The notes beneath the pieces are model-generated. The model had not been told where the DNA came from. It did not search any database and saw only the letters and a program-made list of their open reading frames with translations. 64,000 bases of DNA from Gigaspora margarita (taxonomy: Eukaryota; Glomeromycota; Glomeromycetes; Diversisporales; Gigasporaceae). The stretch is taken from positions 107,240 through 171,239 of the forward strand of contig WTPW01000962.1 in NCBI GenBank assembly GCA_009809945.1. Direction: 5' to 3'. The translations under genes were made by a program, and so were the position numbers. Of the stretch, positions 24,309-34,904 are shown piece after piece; within the stretch, counting starts at the first letter, position 1, and each line of letters opens with the position of its first letter.

Positions 24309-24734
24309 TAATGCCTTTTACCCAAAAATGAGCTACCCCATGATCAATAATAGTTGCTACATAGTAAAGTCCAAAGTTTATTATGTAAATTGATTTTAAT
24401 CGCTTAAGCAAACTTGTTCAAAAGACCAAAATACATATACTCTAAAATTTTCATCAAAATTAAAGAACTTTTAATTATTTGATTTTTAATTTTTACATTC
24501 AACGAAAAATTAAAATTTTTTTAAAAAATATATTCATTGAACTTAAAAAATAATAAAAAGTATTTTGATTTTGATAAAAATTTTAGTATATATGTATTTT
24601 GTTTATTCAAACAAGTTTACTTAAGCAATAATATTCGATTTGCTTAGTAAAATATAGACTTTACTATGTAACAACTATTGGCGATTAGCCAAAAATCAAT
24701 TATATTCAAAAATAAGCTATAAAAAATCCAGTAT
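24309..24734. mobile_element. AAAATAAGCTAC-family foldback, copy 2
   Basis: Arms with CCAAAAATGAGCTAC and its inverse, plus paired TTGCTACATAGTAAAGTC and GACTTTACTATGTAACAA. Central 150 bp is a long palindrome. Boundaries approximate. Confidence 0.6.
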
Positions 24735-25143
24735 TATTATTGGCTAGCTTTAAAATTAATTACGTACATGCATTTACAGGGATGCATATATATACAAAAC
24801 CCCAAAATCTCATACATATGCAGAATATGAAGGGTGACTAAGTCCCAAGCTCGGGACTAAGCAATGGTTTGCATATAGAGAGGGTTTGCATTTAGGGGGT
24901 GTGCACTTAGGGAGTGCAACTGTATATATTTTGGTCAAAAAAAGATAAAAATCAAATCCCACAATATTAAATAATATTTTATTTTCTGCAGATAATCAAC
25001 TTAAAAAATATATAAATATAATTATACATGGACCAGCCCAAAATGGTAAACTGGGTATTATAGATTCTCAAATCCTTATAAAGCAACAACCTAAAGATTG
25101 TAGCATTTTAAATAGTTATGTTATTATGATGATTGGTTTTTGA

Positions 25144-25419
25144 TGTCTTGTATCTAGATTTGTTGGATCTCAAAATATTCATTTAGTTTTACTAAAAAAA
25201 TTAATCCTTGTTAGTTTAGTTCTATTATGATCTATTTATTCTTATTAAATTTTGATATAAGAGTTACTGAATAGAATTTTGCTTTTGAAAATTAGTAAAA
25301 GATATTTGTTTTTAATATTTTATCCTATCTATATAGTTAATATATAGAAATATATATTTTTATTAAATAATAAAAAAATACAAATAAAAAAAATAAATGT
25401 CTCAAAGAGGCACGCACCC
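25144..25419. other. Intergenic AT-rich spacer
   Basis: Lies between the converging ends of the nuclease gene and the minus-strand remnant. Nothing recognised. Confidence 0.5.
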
Positions 25420-25785
25420 TTAATAGGTTATGTTAGTGGGATTACATTTATCTAATATTTCTTGAACCTAACTAGGATTCATATTACTCCAGTCATCATA
25501 TTCTATACATCTTATAGATACATCTGAAATTGGTGTTCAGTAATCACCTCTATTAATATATTCCTCATTGTCTAGTAAGATGCTATAATTCAAATTATCT
25601 AATTTAAATAAAATTTTACTATATTTCTATTGGAATAAATATATATAAAAAGATATAGGTTTTACTTGCCATTTCTGTTTCTTTTAATATTATATGAATT
25701 AGGTGCTCTTTGACTAGGTCTTGGATTGGGTAGGACCCAAACAATATATATAGAGGTTATATTGAAATTTTGGTTAAAAAAGGTA

Positions 25786-26335
25786 CTGTATTTTACTGAA
25801 AATAAGCTACCCTTTTTGGCCAAAAAGTTACACAAAAAAACATGGAAGTAGCTTATTTTTGAATTGTTAAATTTTTTGAAAAATTGAAAAACGTACTAAT
25901 CAAAAGTTGTCTAAATGCTATGAAAGTTTTACTGTAGATATATTTCATTGTTTTGAACAACTTTACTTAATTACACTTTTGATGTTTACTTATTAAAATA
26001 AAAGTTTTATATGTAGTGACTGTTAACGATTTCTTTAAAAATTCTTCTGAAAATCTGAAGAGTAGCTTCTTTTGGAGATAGCTTATACGCAGGGTTGGCA
26101 CATTTATCTATTGGGGTGAATGGAGAACAACTCCATTGGCATCACTCCATTGTTCTATTGAGAATAATTTGCGAATGGAGCCAATGGAGGCCAACTAGCT
26201 TATAGTATAGTATCTAGTATTTGGTAATAATTAATAACTAATTCCATTGGCTCCATTGGTCCATTGGTTCCATTGATTCCATTGGTTAGCAATTTTTTCA
26301 ATGGAGTATATCCATTGCCAACCCTGCTTATACGG
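25786..26335. mobile_element. AAAATAAGCTAC-family TA MITE, copy 3, middle layer
   Basis: Left CTGTATTTTACTGAAAATAA. The body closely matches the copy at 48066-48379 (shared GGCCAAAAAGTTA, GAACAACTTTACTTAA). Right end AGATAGCTTATACGG is split by the hAT MITE. TA at 25784-25785 and 26336-26337. Confidence 0.8.
26090..26326. mobile_element. hAT-like MITE, TTGGCTCCA family, copy 2, inner layer
   Basis: CAGGGTTGGCACATTTA to ATTGCCAACCCTG, with a perfect 8-bp duplication CTTATACG (26082-26089, 26327-26334). Internal CCATTGGCTC tandem units. The frame at 26200-26382 translates this repeat and is not a gene. Confidence 0.92.
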
Positions 26336-26869
26336 TACTTTTTTACAAAAATGTTATATTTGAAAAGTAGATAATTGGTCAAAAGGTTATATTTAAAAGT
26401 GAATAAAAGCCTTTAATGTTATATTATTCAAAGTGGATAAAATTAATAAGTTTTATAAAGGTTATATTTAAAATTTGGATAACAAAATAAAAAAAAAAAA
26501 AAAGAGAGAGAAAAAATTTTACAAAAAAGTTTTTCTTAAAAAAATTGAAAAATTTTATAAAAGTTCTTTTTAAAAATAAAATAATGTTATATTTGTTATT
26601 TGGATAAAATAATTAAATATTAAACCTTAAATGTAAAATATAGTTAATTTGCTTAATAAAAAGTGAATAAAAAATTTAAAAAGTTTATATTAAAGCTAAT
26701 ATAACCTCTATATATATTGTTCGGGGTCTGATTGGATGGTATTGGGCGCATAATAGAAGGGTTTGAATATGGTTGCATGCTATAATAGGTTTAGCCAAGT
26801 TGCAAAGTTGCAACCTTTTATCTTAAAGTTGTAATGCTTGTGCTATAAAAGGTGTAATAGTTGTAATTA

Positions 26870-26967
26870 GGGTGTATCTATAAATAACATTATGTACCTC
26901 TCTATATAGTAGCTCTTGATCCTCCTTCTAGACTATATAAAAAAATTTTAAAAATCTGTATGTATAG
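26870..26967. mobile_element. Harbinger-like MITE (GGGGGCATCC family), end fragment
   Basis: TTA then GGGTGTATCTATAAATAAC and the ACCTCTC..AGTAGCTCTTGA subterminal block of the copy at 6076-7407. The other end is missing. Confidence 0.65.
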
Positions 26968-27300
26968 ATGGGAGTAAAATTATATAATTTCTATAGTAGA
27001 AATTATTAAAATAATTTTACCAAAGAATTTTTAAAAATAAAATACTGAAATTAATTTCAATAGTTAAAATTTATTAAAATATAGAAATTAATTTATATAA
27101 AATATTATATTAATAGTTAATATTTATTAAAATATAAAAAATTAATCTATATAAAATTATATTGATAGTTAGAGCTGTGACAGATATTACATAATATTAT
27201 AGGAAGTAAGAGTAAGCCAAAGTCATATATAATATATATAATATAATATATTGCTAATAGATTAAAACTTTGAGCATTAATTAAACTTATATAAAACACA
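26968..27300. other. AT-rich spacer
   Basis: Simple AT sequence; an inverted TTAATATTTATTAAAATAT motif is repeated. No gene. Confidence 0.5.
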
Positions 27301-27305
27301 AATAT

Positions 27306-27985
27306 ATACTATAATAGTATTTTTTTGAGTGCTGAACAAGTTTACTTAGGGCTCAAAGTTATAATTCATTAGTAAAATTTTGCATGATACTGAATTTTTT
27401 ATATATTTTTTTTTCCCCTTCACTTCTAATCCCAAGCGATGTACACCAACTAACTATCAAACTTGAATGTTTTTATGTTAATGGGGCGCAGTTGCTCACG
27501 CTTCCACTTGTGGTCAGGTCGTATCCAAACCAACTCTGTAGTAAGGGCATATTCCTTAAACCACTACCACTAACCATCCAGACCCAACAATCATATACAT
27601 ATATTGTGCTATTTTCAGGCGCATTTATTCTTGGTTCGCACAGCCAGCCCTGGCAAATCCAAACCGAATGGGTGCGTCCATCATATAGACGTCCCGGGTC
27701 CCTGTATCCCGTGATGTTTCAGTTCTGCCTATGTCCGTCGACCAGTCCTTGCTTCGCCGCTTATCCATTAGAAGTTGCACTGGCATCTCAACTCCCACGA
27801 AGAGCCCTAACCATCGTTACGGGTCAGAAAACCACTGGTACTATCGTCAACGGGCCGGATACTGGATTTTTTATATTGTTATTAATAAAAATATAAAAAT
27901 CCTATATAATTAAAAAATTTACTAATGAATTATAATTTTAAGCCCTAAGTAAACTTGTTCAGCGCTAAAAACTATATTATTTTGG
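27306..27985. mobile_element. AACAAGTTTACTTA hairpin element (family H), loop occupied by a SINE
   Basis: Left arm TGCTGAACAAGTTTACTTAG...AATTCATTAGTAAAATTTTG pairs with the right arm of the same words inverted. With the SINE (27405-27865) removed, the loop reads GAATTTTTTATATTGTTATT, as in the uninterrupted relative at 28105-28275. Confidence 0.8.
27405..27865 (-). mobile_element. GC-rich SINE (SINE-2 type) in a hairpin loop
   Basis: A 461-bp block of roughly balanced GC in a very AT-rich region. Flanked by an 11-bp duplication ATTTTTTATAT (27394-27404, 27866-27876). A T-run at the left edge is a poly-A tail on the minus strand. Read on the minus strand, the head has an A-box-like GATAGTACCAGTGG and a B-box-like GAGTTGAGATGCC. 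The body shares GAACTGAAAC..CAGGGACCC with the AT-eroded SINE at about 42690-43077. The plus-strand frame 27384-27896 is a chance frame. Probably the youngest retroposon here, as it has not lost its GC. Confidence 0.8.
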
Positions 27986-28104
27986 CACATATTTATTTAA
28001 TTTTTTTAATTTTTGAAATAAAGATAAGTAAAAATTAGTAAATTTTCATCTTGCTCATCTTTATTTGAAAATTTAAAAAATCAAAATAATATATATTGAT
28101 ATAG

Positions 28105-28275
28105 TGTATCTTTTAGTGCTGAACAAGTTTATTTAGAGATCAAACTTATAATTCATTAGTACAATTTTGCATTATAGAATTTTCTATATTTTTATTAATA
28201 AAAATATAGAAAATTCTGAATTAAGCAAAATTTTACTAATAAATTATAAGTTTGAGCTCTAACATCAGCGAATTA
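28105..28275. mobile_element. Family H hairpin, short copy
   Basis: GTGCTGAACAAGTTTATTTA with a paired inverse and the intact TTTTTATTAATAAAAA loop. The right arm stops early at TTTGAGCTCTAA. Confidence 0.65.
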
Positions 28276-28589
28276 TATATATGTAATCTTATGTAAGATA
28301 TTAAGGCCTGTAATATAACAAATATCTTATGTTTGATACGATTTATTACATTATATATTACGTTATATTACAGTTATATTACGGAATTTATAGCACAATA
28401 TTGTGAAATAGACCAAATAAAAAAAATGCAAATCACCTCCCCCTTCAGGGGTTGTAGCAGGCAATAATTTGCATATTGTGTGATGTTTTCGCATTGTTTT
28501 GCAAATTTTTGAAATTTTTAAAAAATAAATAAATGATATATATATTTACATAATCATGTTTTTTTACAGGTTTTTACAATAATTCACAA
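28276..28589. other. Spacer
   Basis: A C-rich patch ACCTCCCCCTTCAGGGG near 28436. No gene. Confidence 0.4.
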
Positions 28590-30170
28590 GGTTTCGCATA
28601 AAATTTTATATTTTTTTATTATTATTATACATTATATTTTATATTTATTAATATATATTTTTAATTAATATTACAGTATTATTTTTACATTATTACAAAT
28701 ATTTTAAACTACTTTCGCACTTTGTCATATCTAATTCTATTATTATACAAAAAACTAGCCCTATACACATATTTTTGCTTACACCCCACAGTTAGCTATT
28801 ATCTTCGCTTCTTTGTTTTCTATCATCTTTGCTTTTGCTATTTCTTTTGTTTTGACTATAACCTTCGCTTCGCTCTTTTTTTCTAAATAATTCCTAATCT
28901 TTGCTTCTTTGTTTTCTATCGTTTTCGCTTTTACTATTTCTTTTGTTTTGTCTATAATCTTCGTTTTGCTTTTTTTTTCTAAATAATTCCTAAAAATAGT
29001 AAAGTAAAAAAAAAATAAAAAAAACCATTTCTCATAAGTGTTGATGTTTTTGCAAATTGCCAAAGAAATCTAGTTTGTTCTTGCAAAGTGCCAGAGAAGT
29101 TAAGCTAGTTTTCTTGTAAAATGCCAGAAAAGTCACAAAGTATCGAAGAAGTCAAAATAAATAAATTAAATTAAAAATTAAAAAAATAAATAAAAAAAAA
29201 CAAACTGAAAAAAACAAAAAAATGTAAGCAAACTAATAAAAAAAATAATAAGCAAAGCCCCAAATCTTCATTTCTCTAAAGTAAGAGTCACATTCTTGCG
29301 CATTCAGAAATTGTGAAAGCTAGATTAACGTTCTTGCAAAATGCCAAAAAAGTCGCGAAGTGCCGAAAAAGTCTGAGTTGGTTTTCTTGCAAAGTGCTAG
29401 GAAGTAAGGGTTCTTTTCTTCCAAAGTGCCGAAATAAAATAAATTAATAAAACAAATTAAAAAAAAAAAAAAAAAANNNNNNNNNNNNNNNNNNNNNNNN
29501 NNNNNNNNNNNNNNNNNNNNNNNNNNNNNNNNNNNNNNNNNNNNNNNNNNNNNNNNNNNNNNNNNNNNNNNNNNNNNNNNNNNNNNNNNNNNNNNNNNNN
29601 NNNNNNNNNNNNNNNNNNNNNNNNNNNNNNNNNNNNNNNNNNNNNNNNNNNNNNNNNNNNNNNNNNNNNNNNNNNNNNNNNNNNNNNNNNGAAAGCAAAA
29701 AGCGAAAAAAAAACAAAATAGAAGATCTAATTATAAACAAAAAATCTAATCTGATCTTGTAGTACAGAATTTGAACTTTATCAAAAATTAGTCCAACGCA
29801 ATCCAGGTTACAGATTGGGTTGGTTTGCACAAGGTTTCGAAAAGTTGTTTGTTTTCTTGCAAAGGTGTTCTTGTAAAGTGCCAAAATAAAAATAAAATAA
29901 AAAATAAATAAAATGAAAACAAAAAAAATAAAATAAAAACAAAGAAATGAAATGAAAACAAAAAAGCGAATCTGATCTTGTAGTACAGAATTCGAACTAT
30001 TTCGAATAATTAGTCCAATATGTGATCCAGATTACACTGATCTACTGATCCTAGCTTGGTTTAAAGAGGATCAAAATATTTCGTTATAATTTTCGAAATT
30101 TCTTACGAAATATACCGAAATTTGATATTTCAAAATATTTCGTTATATATTATGAAATATTTTGCTTATA
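28590..30170. repeat. Long dispersed repeat R, copy B
   Basis: Shares with copies A and C the TATTATTATTATACATTATA block, CACTTTGTC words, tandem TTGCAAAGTGCCAGAGAAG units and a terminal TTTCGAAAT-rich tract. Interrupted by a gap. The frames in it are poly-A/T artefacts. Confidence 0.7.
29477..29690. other. Assembly gap (N run)
   Basis: 214 N following 16 A. Confidence 0.99.
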
Positions 30171-30189
30171 TTATGGTTTATAAGATTTT

Positions 30190-30570
30190 ACATAAGATTA
30201 TACTATTATAAATCTGCTGATAAAGTAAACTTGTCAGCACTAAAAGATACACCATATTGGTATATATTATTTTAATTTTTTTAAATTTTTAAATAAAGAT
30301 AAGTAATATTACAATTTGATGAAAATTTGCTAATTTTATCCATCTATATTCAAAAATTAAAAAAAAATTAAATAATTATATACCAAATAATGTATTTTTT
30401 AGTGCTGAAAAGTTTACTTAGGGCTTAAAGTTATAATTCCTTAGTAAAATATTGTATTATACAGAATGTTCTATATTTTTATTAATAAAAATACAGAAAA
30501 TTTAGCATCAAACAAAATTTTGCTAATGAATTATATTGTTGAGCCCTAAGTAAACTTTTCAGCACTAAAA
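30190..30570. mobile_element. Family H hairpin, copy with two stem pairs
   Basis: GTAAACTTGTCAGCACTAAA on the left and repeated inverse blocks GTGCTGAAAAGTTTACTTAG and TAAGTAAACTTTTCAGCAC near 30405-30560. Two family H units appear head to head. Confidence 0.65.
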
Positions 30571-30589
30571 ATTACATTAGAACAGTGTC

Positions 30590-30731
30590 ATTAATCATCT
30601 AATTATTTTTTATTAGAGGCCTACTCCCCTCCCCCCCCTATAATATAGATTTGGTCAGGTTCCTATATATAATTTCAGTATTTTTTACCCCCCTTTCCTC
30701 CTAAAAAATCATCTGATTTTTGTCACTCCCC
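30590..30731. mobile_element. Harbinger-like MITE (TGACA family), copy 4
   Basis: GAACAGTGTCATTAATCATC to TGATTTTTGTCACTCCCC, with TTA on both sides (30587-30589, 30732-30734). Sits between family H hairpins. Confidence 0.85.
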
Positions 30732-30864
30732 TTATTTTGGCATATAATTATTTATTTTTTTTTAATTTTTAAAATAAAAATGAGCAAAATTGGTAAATTT
30801 TCATCAAAATGCATTTTTGCTCATCTTAAATTGAAAAATTAAGAAAATTAAAAGAATATATACT

Positions 30865-31110
30865 AAAATAATATATTTTTTGGTATTAAACAAGTTTACT
30901 TAATGCCCAAATTTATAATTAATTAGTTAAACTTTGCATAATGCAGAATTTTTTATATTTTTATTAATAAAAATATAAAAATTCTGCATTATGCAAAATT
31001 TTACTTATATAATATAACTTTGGGCACTAAATAAACTTTTCAGTATACAAAAATATATTATTTTGGTATTTAATTATATTTTAAATAAGTTTATTTAGAG
31101 CTTAAAATTA
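30865..31110. mobile_element. Family H hairpin, further copy
   Basis: TATTAAACAAGTTTACTTAA on the left, CTAAATAAACTTTTCAG on the right, and a TTTTTATTAATAAAAA centre. Confidence 0.65.
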
Positions 31111-31273
31111 TAATTTATTAGTAATTTTAATAATTAAAATTTTTTTAAATTGACCAATCAGAATCGTTTTATGTGAAGTACCCTTATAGTAAATGGATAT
31201 ACATCATAGTGCTAATTTCAATAATTAAATTAATTTTAACAATTAAATTAATTTTAACTGTTGAATTAATTTT

Positions 31274-32284
31274 TATTTTATTTTTTTTTATTAAGCAAGA
31301 TCTTGTCTTAGTTTATTTATTATTATAATATACTTGATGCATTAGATGCATATTATATATTAATTATTAAAACTAAGACTTAGGCTACTTTATTTACAAT
31401 CTATACTCACTAAGAGCGGCAATTGCCATTCTTAGTCTGTGAAATACAGTATATGGTGAATGAAAAATTTAAAAGACAAGAGAGGTCTATTGCCTGCTCT
31501 TAGCTAAATAGAATCAAAGACCAAGCTTATGCTGTAAAAATTTCTATATCTATTTTACAAAGAGCTACTTTATAAAAAGAAAACACAGAGCAGTTCATTG
31601 TGGTGTATTTAAAGAGTGTGATGTGGTCGGTAATCGGTATAGTATGGTAGTTGTAATGGATAGTATAGGCTGAAAGTATGTTATCGATCTATTTTAGAGA
31701 TCGTTTAGTTTCGATAATTGATGACGTGTTATTAATTGTTGTTCAGTTAGATTCAGTAATTGATGACATGTTGTTGTTTGTTGTTGTGTTGTATAGTTTG
31801 TCGATCCTTCTATTTTTGTAAGAGATAAAGTAATTGTTGTATTTGATGGAGGTGAGCTAGAATGCCCACTTTTGAGTAAAATTTTTGTACGTCTTGTAGT
31901 GTTGTATATTGACTTTTAAGATTGCCTTGTATATGTATTGAGTGAAGTATGTGTATTAATATGTATATCATTTGGCCCTAATGATAGAGCGTATGTGTGT
32001 ATTTGATTGTATATAGTATTCGTGAAAGCAAGATTTGAGTAAAATTGCCTAATAACTAGCTTCCTTGCTGTGGCAAGGTTGCTTGTGTAAACTTAAAAAT
32101 TTTAGCAAGTATGGGTTTTATAGACTGAGCAGACATAGGTAAGTACTCTGTAAGGAACAACGATAGTTGAAAAACGTTCATGTACAGTTTCTCTGTTTTT
32201 TTTCTTATTTAAACCACTGAAAAATAGATGTGGGTAAAAATTATAATAAAATGGAGATCAGCAGAAAGAGTTTGTAAAAATAAT
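31274..32284 (-). mobile_element. ORF-less retroposon (family RP), copy 2
   Basis: A 1.01-kb insert between 17-bp direct repeats ACTGTTGAATTAATTTT (31257-31273, 32285-32301). The left edge is a T-rich tract, i.e. an A-tail on the minus strand, followed by ATTAAGCAAGATCTTGTC, which resembles the corresponding edge of copy 1. The shared block GAGCTAGAATGCCCACTTTT (about 31854) echoes 9830. No frame over 60 codons. The host sequence has TTGAATTAATTT-like repeats of its own, so the duplication is slightly less certain. Confidence 0.7.
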
Positions 32285-32384
32285 ACTGTTGAATTAATTT
32301 TAACTGCCAAAAATAAATTTGGTTTCAATAGTTGAAATTAATTTCAACAGTTGAAATATTGTAAACCAGAATTTTAATTTCATC

Positions 32385-32839
32385 ACCATCTATATCCGTA
32401 TATTTATATATAAAATTTTACAAAAACTTGAATAAATTATAACCCAGTGATCCAATTTGGATGAGTTTGGGACTATTCGATTCATCTCTATGAAACGAAT
32501 CCAATAGTACCAAATTTATTTCATTTGGACCACTGGACCAAGAGATATTCACAAAAAACCATTGATTTTATAGTAATTTTATAAGAAAACATAATAATCA
32601 ATAGTATTCGTTAATAAAATGTGATCTAGCAATCCAAATCAAATAATTTTAGTACTATTTGAATCCTTTTCTTGAGACAATTCGAATGACACCAAAATCA
32701 TCCAATTTAGACCTTTAGGTCAAGTTTTAGACAAATTTTTATAAAAAAATTATGTTATATTTTTTTAACTTATCTTACTATTGAAAAAATCATTATATTT
32801 TGAAGGACCCCCAAATATAACATTATTTATGGATGCCCC
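32385..32839. mobile_element. Harbinger-like MITE (GGGGGCATCC family), truncated copy
   Basis: The right end AACATTATTTATGGATGCCCC is followed by TTA. The interior matches 6076-6590 (for example GACGAATCGAATGGTACC-like words). The left TIR is missing. Confidence 0.7.
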
Positions 32840-34556
32840 TTAGTGATACCACTGAATTAATTTTTGAAAAAGGCCTATTTTATCTTTGAAACAAACTAAA
32901 TTTACTCTTAGGGTTTGCTACCCAGTTATACAAACCACAAAATTTTTATTCATAGAGTCAAATACCCATTACAAAAATAACAATATTTAACTATGTTATA
33001 GAATTAAATTTTTGTATTTGTTAGTTTAGAGTTAGGGTAAGCACCAAGTTTAGGATTAGGGTTTGGCAGTTATATAGTAAAATCGCTTAAGAAAACTTTT
33101 TGTTAGAGTACAAAAGGTGATTTTCTATACAAATTTTAAACAATAAGCAATTTTTAATAAAATGAATGTTTGTTTTGCAATTTTGGATTGTATTACATTA
33201 TGCAAGATCCTAAAATTTAATTGGTTTGCTATAGGGTGGGTATATACCCACCGGGTACAAATAGAAATTCTCTTTATCTTTATTAAAGAAAATTAAAAAT
33301 TTTTATAAGAAAGAACAAATAAAATTTATATTGATATGTTTCTTATAATTTCATTTATTCAAAAAAAGTATCAAATAATTCATTTTTCAAGTAAAATAGA
33401 TCAAAAACAATTTCGCCTTCAAATTTTAATTTTGGGTTTTAGAACCTGAAATAATTTTGTTCTCATGTATAGTTGTAATAAACATAACTATCATAATAGA
33501 TGTAATAGTTATGGGATGTAATAGTTGTAATAGTTGTAATAGTAGTAATGGCTAATAAGTAGTAGCTTGGTATAGTCACACTAAATTAGAAATATTAAGA
33601 GATTTTACTTGCTAGTATAAATTATAGATTTCATTAATCAATAATTACAGATTTAATAGTATTGACATCTTAATTTAAATTTTCTTATGGTCTAATTATA
33701 GTCTTTGGTTATAGCAAAATAAAAATAAAAAGCAATTGAAATTGATTTTTATTCTTATTATTAAGCAGCACCAATTAATGTTTATTATATACTCACATAT
33801 AAAATTAGTAGATATTTTTGTACAAACAGAACATTTGTGACTGCAAAATAATTTTATTTTGTTTTGATTAATTCCCTTACATTTAGGGTTGTAATCCAAA
33901 CTTACTACTAGTTTGGAATTTGGTAAATTCAAAATAGTATTTACTAGGTTTTGCAAAATTTCTTTAATTTGCTATAATATCAAACATTCTAATATGTAAA
34001 TTATATTATAGCTAGAAATCCCAAATTTTTTATATATAAAATTGGGTTTGGAATATATTTCAAACAAAGAAATCATTTAAAGTCTGTTATCTTAGCCAAT
34101 AAGATTACGAAATTTTGGTATCAAATAGTAATTTACCTATAAACTATCTTAATATAGCTAACATTTCGTTTACTCTATTTCTAATATAATTTACCATTAT
34201 GATATTAATAAAATAAGCCATTATAACAAAATTCATTTTTTATGCCTATATGCAAATCCCAAATCAAGTAAAACAAAATATGTAGCTTAAAAAAGTGAAT
34301 AGTTCATACTATTTTGCAATATATATATATATATATTGATAATACAGGTAAAACAAATATAAGAAAAAGCTTGAATAGTTTTTATATTTAAATCAATAAC
34401 TAGACAAGAAAATTTAACATTATTATAGAATTATATTTCTTTGATCACAACATTTTCAATTGCATTTTTTTATTTTTTTTATTATATTATTTAAACTCAT
34501 ATATATATCAAATACTTCAATTTTATATATAAAGTAAAATTATAAAAATGAATTGT
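32840..34556. other. AT-rich region without recognised gene
   Basis: The frame at 33696-33956 has no recognisable motif. A short tandem array of GTAATAGTT units lies at 33470-33560, and an AT dinucleotide run near 34320. Confidence 0.5.
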
Positions 34557-34564
34557 CTAACTAG

Positions 34565-34896
34565 TAGGGTTCCTCAAATTCAAATCAAATTAAATATTGG
34601 GTCAATTTGAATTTGATCAAATCAAATTGATCCTGATTTGAATTTGATTTGATTCAAATATTTGGATTTGAATTTGATTTGATTCAAATATTTGGATTTG
34701 AATTTGATTTGATTCAAATATTTGGATTTGAATTTGATTTGAATTTGAATTTTTAATAGTAAGTTTCAAATCAAATCAAATTAAATTTGATCAGATTTGA
34801 ATTTGATCAAATCAAATATAGTCAAATTTGAATTTGAATTTGATCAAATATTTGATTCAAATATATTTAAAGATCAAATCAAATTGCAGAACCCTA
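34565..34896. mobile_element. hAT-like MITE, TCAAATC family, copy 2
   Basis: TAGGGTTCCTCAAATTC to GCAGAACCCTA. Flanks CTAACTAG and TTAACCAG match in 6 of 8. Interior includes three exact tandem copies of a unit of about 40 bp around GATTCAAATATTTGGATTTG. Confidence 0.8.
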
Positions 34897-34904
34897 TTAA
34901 CCAG

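Larger units (their letters stand above)
23482..24922. mobile_element. pogo-like MITE inserted in the nuclease exon, with three passengers
   Basis: TIR CAGTTGCACTCCCTAAGTGC against GCACTTAGGGAGTGCAACTG. The right flank is TA (24923-24924), the left is CA (23480-23481), a decayed TA. Carries two hAT MITEs (23526-23863, 23885-24233) and a foldback (24309-24734). Deleting it with one TA rejoins the nuclease reading frame. Confidence 0.8.
21861..25143 (+). pseudogene. PD-(D/E)XK nuclease-family gene split by nested MITEs
   Basis: Segments: 21861-22016 (MYTVTIPISTS, then KKLEEDASILKELSRKYSTE, a coil/SAM-like N-terminus; one missing base near 21975 shifts the frame, after which KGQKQVKETNEIIIK follows); about 22079-22346; intron 22347-22982 (GTAAGT...TATAG, phase consistent, carrying a MITE); 22983-23481; then, after an element at 23482-24922, the frame reopens as YIFWSKKDKNQI and continues in an exon from 24992 (KYINIIIHGPAQNGKLGIID) to a stop near 25143. 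The nuclease signature is D in RFGFVDLIF (23293-23316) and E-x-K in VIELKYI (23335-23355). Known of the family: restriction-endonuclease-like fold; a molecular target is not known to me. The pairing with LEEDA..KELSRKYSTE is typical of expanded Rhizophagus families. The ORF ending HSCTP at 23497 is artificial, because those codons come from the MITE. The join 24925-24992 has no good donor. Non-functional as it stands. Confidence 0.75.
25732..26729. mobile_element. CAGGACCC-family MITE, copy 5, outer layer of a triple nest
   Basis: Ends AGGACCCAAACAATATATAT and ATATATATTGTTCGGGGTCT with inverted GAGGTTATATT blocks. It interrupts an exon of the minus-strand gene and encloses 25786-26335, which encloses 26090-26326. 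Confidence 0.8.
25420..26778 (-). pseudogene. Unknown minus-strand gene remnant split by a nested MITE
   Basis: Exon 1 is 26778-26731 plus 25730-25666: MQPYSNPSIMRPIPSN on one side of the MITE, PNPRPSQRAPNSYNIKRN on the other. Intron 25665-25619 is 47 nt (GTAAAA...TATAG) and phase-compatible. Exon 2 (25618-25420) reads NKILFKLDNLNYSILLDNEE, then ISDVSIRCIEYDDWSNMNPS, and ends NPTNITY-stop. Internal TGA and TAG both sit where TGG would fit. Proline/asparagine-rich N-terminus, no family recognised. It may be a 3' or whole fragment; no promoter seen. Confidence 0.55.

Noticed and set aside
27384-27896. 170-codon plus-strand frame in GC-rich sequence
   Set aside because: The block is a SINE on the opposite strand with an 11-bp duplication; the frame starts in the hairpin element outside it.
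29444-29884. 146-codon frame through the second gap
   Set aside because: Half of it is N; the rest is repeat R.
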